From assembly GCA_003567255.1 (NCBI GenBank), contig PWZW01000079.1, positions 1 through 6,039 of the forward strand: a DNA stretch of 6,039 nt. The letters run 5' to 3'. Positions within the stretch are counted from its first letter, which is position 1. Each line of letters begins with the position of its first letter. This stretch comes from Puniceicoccaceae bacterium (lineage in GTDB: Bacteria; Verrucomicrobiota; Verrucomicrobiia; Opitutales; Coraliomargaritaceae). Positions 5,988-6,039 of this stretch are shown here, piece after piece. The position numbers and the translations under genes were made by a program. The notes below the pieces were generated by a model, which saw nothing but the letters and a program-made list of their open reading frames with translations, made no database searches and was not told the origin of the DNA.

Positions 5988-6039
5988 TTTACAAATTCCC
6001 GTAGACCTAAGCATTGTCCGCTCGCATCAAACCATGAGA

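Noticed and set aside
5957..6037. Minus-strand frame open from the window edge to a TAA (26 residues ending NYFKFL), a possible 3' end of an upstream gene
   Set aside because: It is too short to separate from chance; no family is recognisable and the base composition is A/T-rich like the spacer. Sequence beyond the right edge would settle it.

Overview
The window looks like chromosomal DNA from a PVC-group bacterium, most likely Verrucomicrobiota (Opitutales/Puniceicoccales type). This rests on family recognition only: the verrucomicrobial style of the FloA protein, its adjacent NfeD partners, and a PVC-type EpsI protein with an HTPD-x-CW motif. No rRNA, tRNA, CRISPR array, intact insertion sequence or phage gene is visible. 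All six genes I support lie on the minus strand, so transcription runs from the right end to the left. Genes fill most of the window. The left 293 bases and the right 140-185 bases carry no convincing gene, and parts of both are A/T-rich.

Layout in transcription order: (1) 5854-5099, a secreted DUF3047 protein. (2) 4966-3350, a long NfeD protein with a ClpP/SppA-like serine protease domain, a membrane domain and an OB fold. (3) 3353-2883, a short NfeD protein with only the membrane and OB parts. (4) 2886-1855, the flotillin-like protein FloA. (5) 1798-1130, an unrecognised single-pass protein with a charged, proline-rich body. (6) 1013-294, an EpsI-family protein of the kind linked to exosortases.

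Genes 2, 3 and 4 form a tight cassette. Each junction is a 4-base ATGA overlap, and a 9-base perfect Shine-Dalgarno sequence sits inside the end of gene 2. This is the known NfeD/flotillin partnership (compare yqeZ-yqfA of Bacillus), here with two NfeD proteins. The likely product is a membrane microdomain: FloA as scaffold, the short NfeD as an OB-fold partner, and the long NfeD as a membrane-attached protease with its catalytic domain probably outside the membrane. Gene 5 follows after 56 bases and may be an accessory membrane protein of that complex. Gene 6 follows after a further 116 bases and may or may not belong to the same transcript.

Nothing here is clearly a new system. The leads most worth checking are the unrecognised membrane protein downstream of floA, the unexplained hairpin-rich stretch at the left end (a possible structured RNA, dispersed repeat or gene remnant), and the EpsI protein with no exosortase gene in view.
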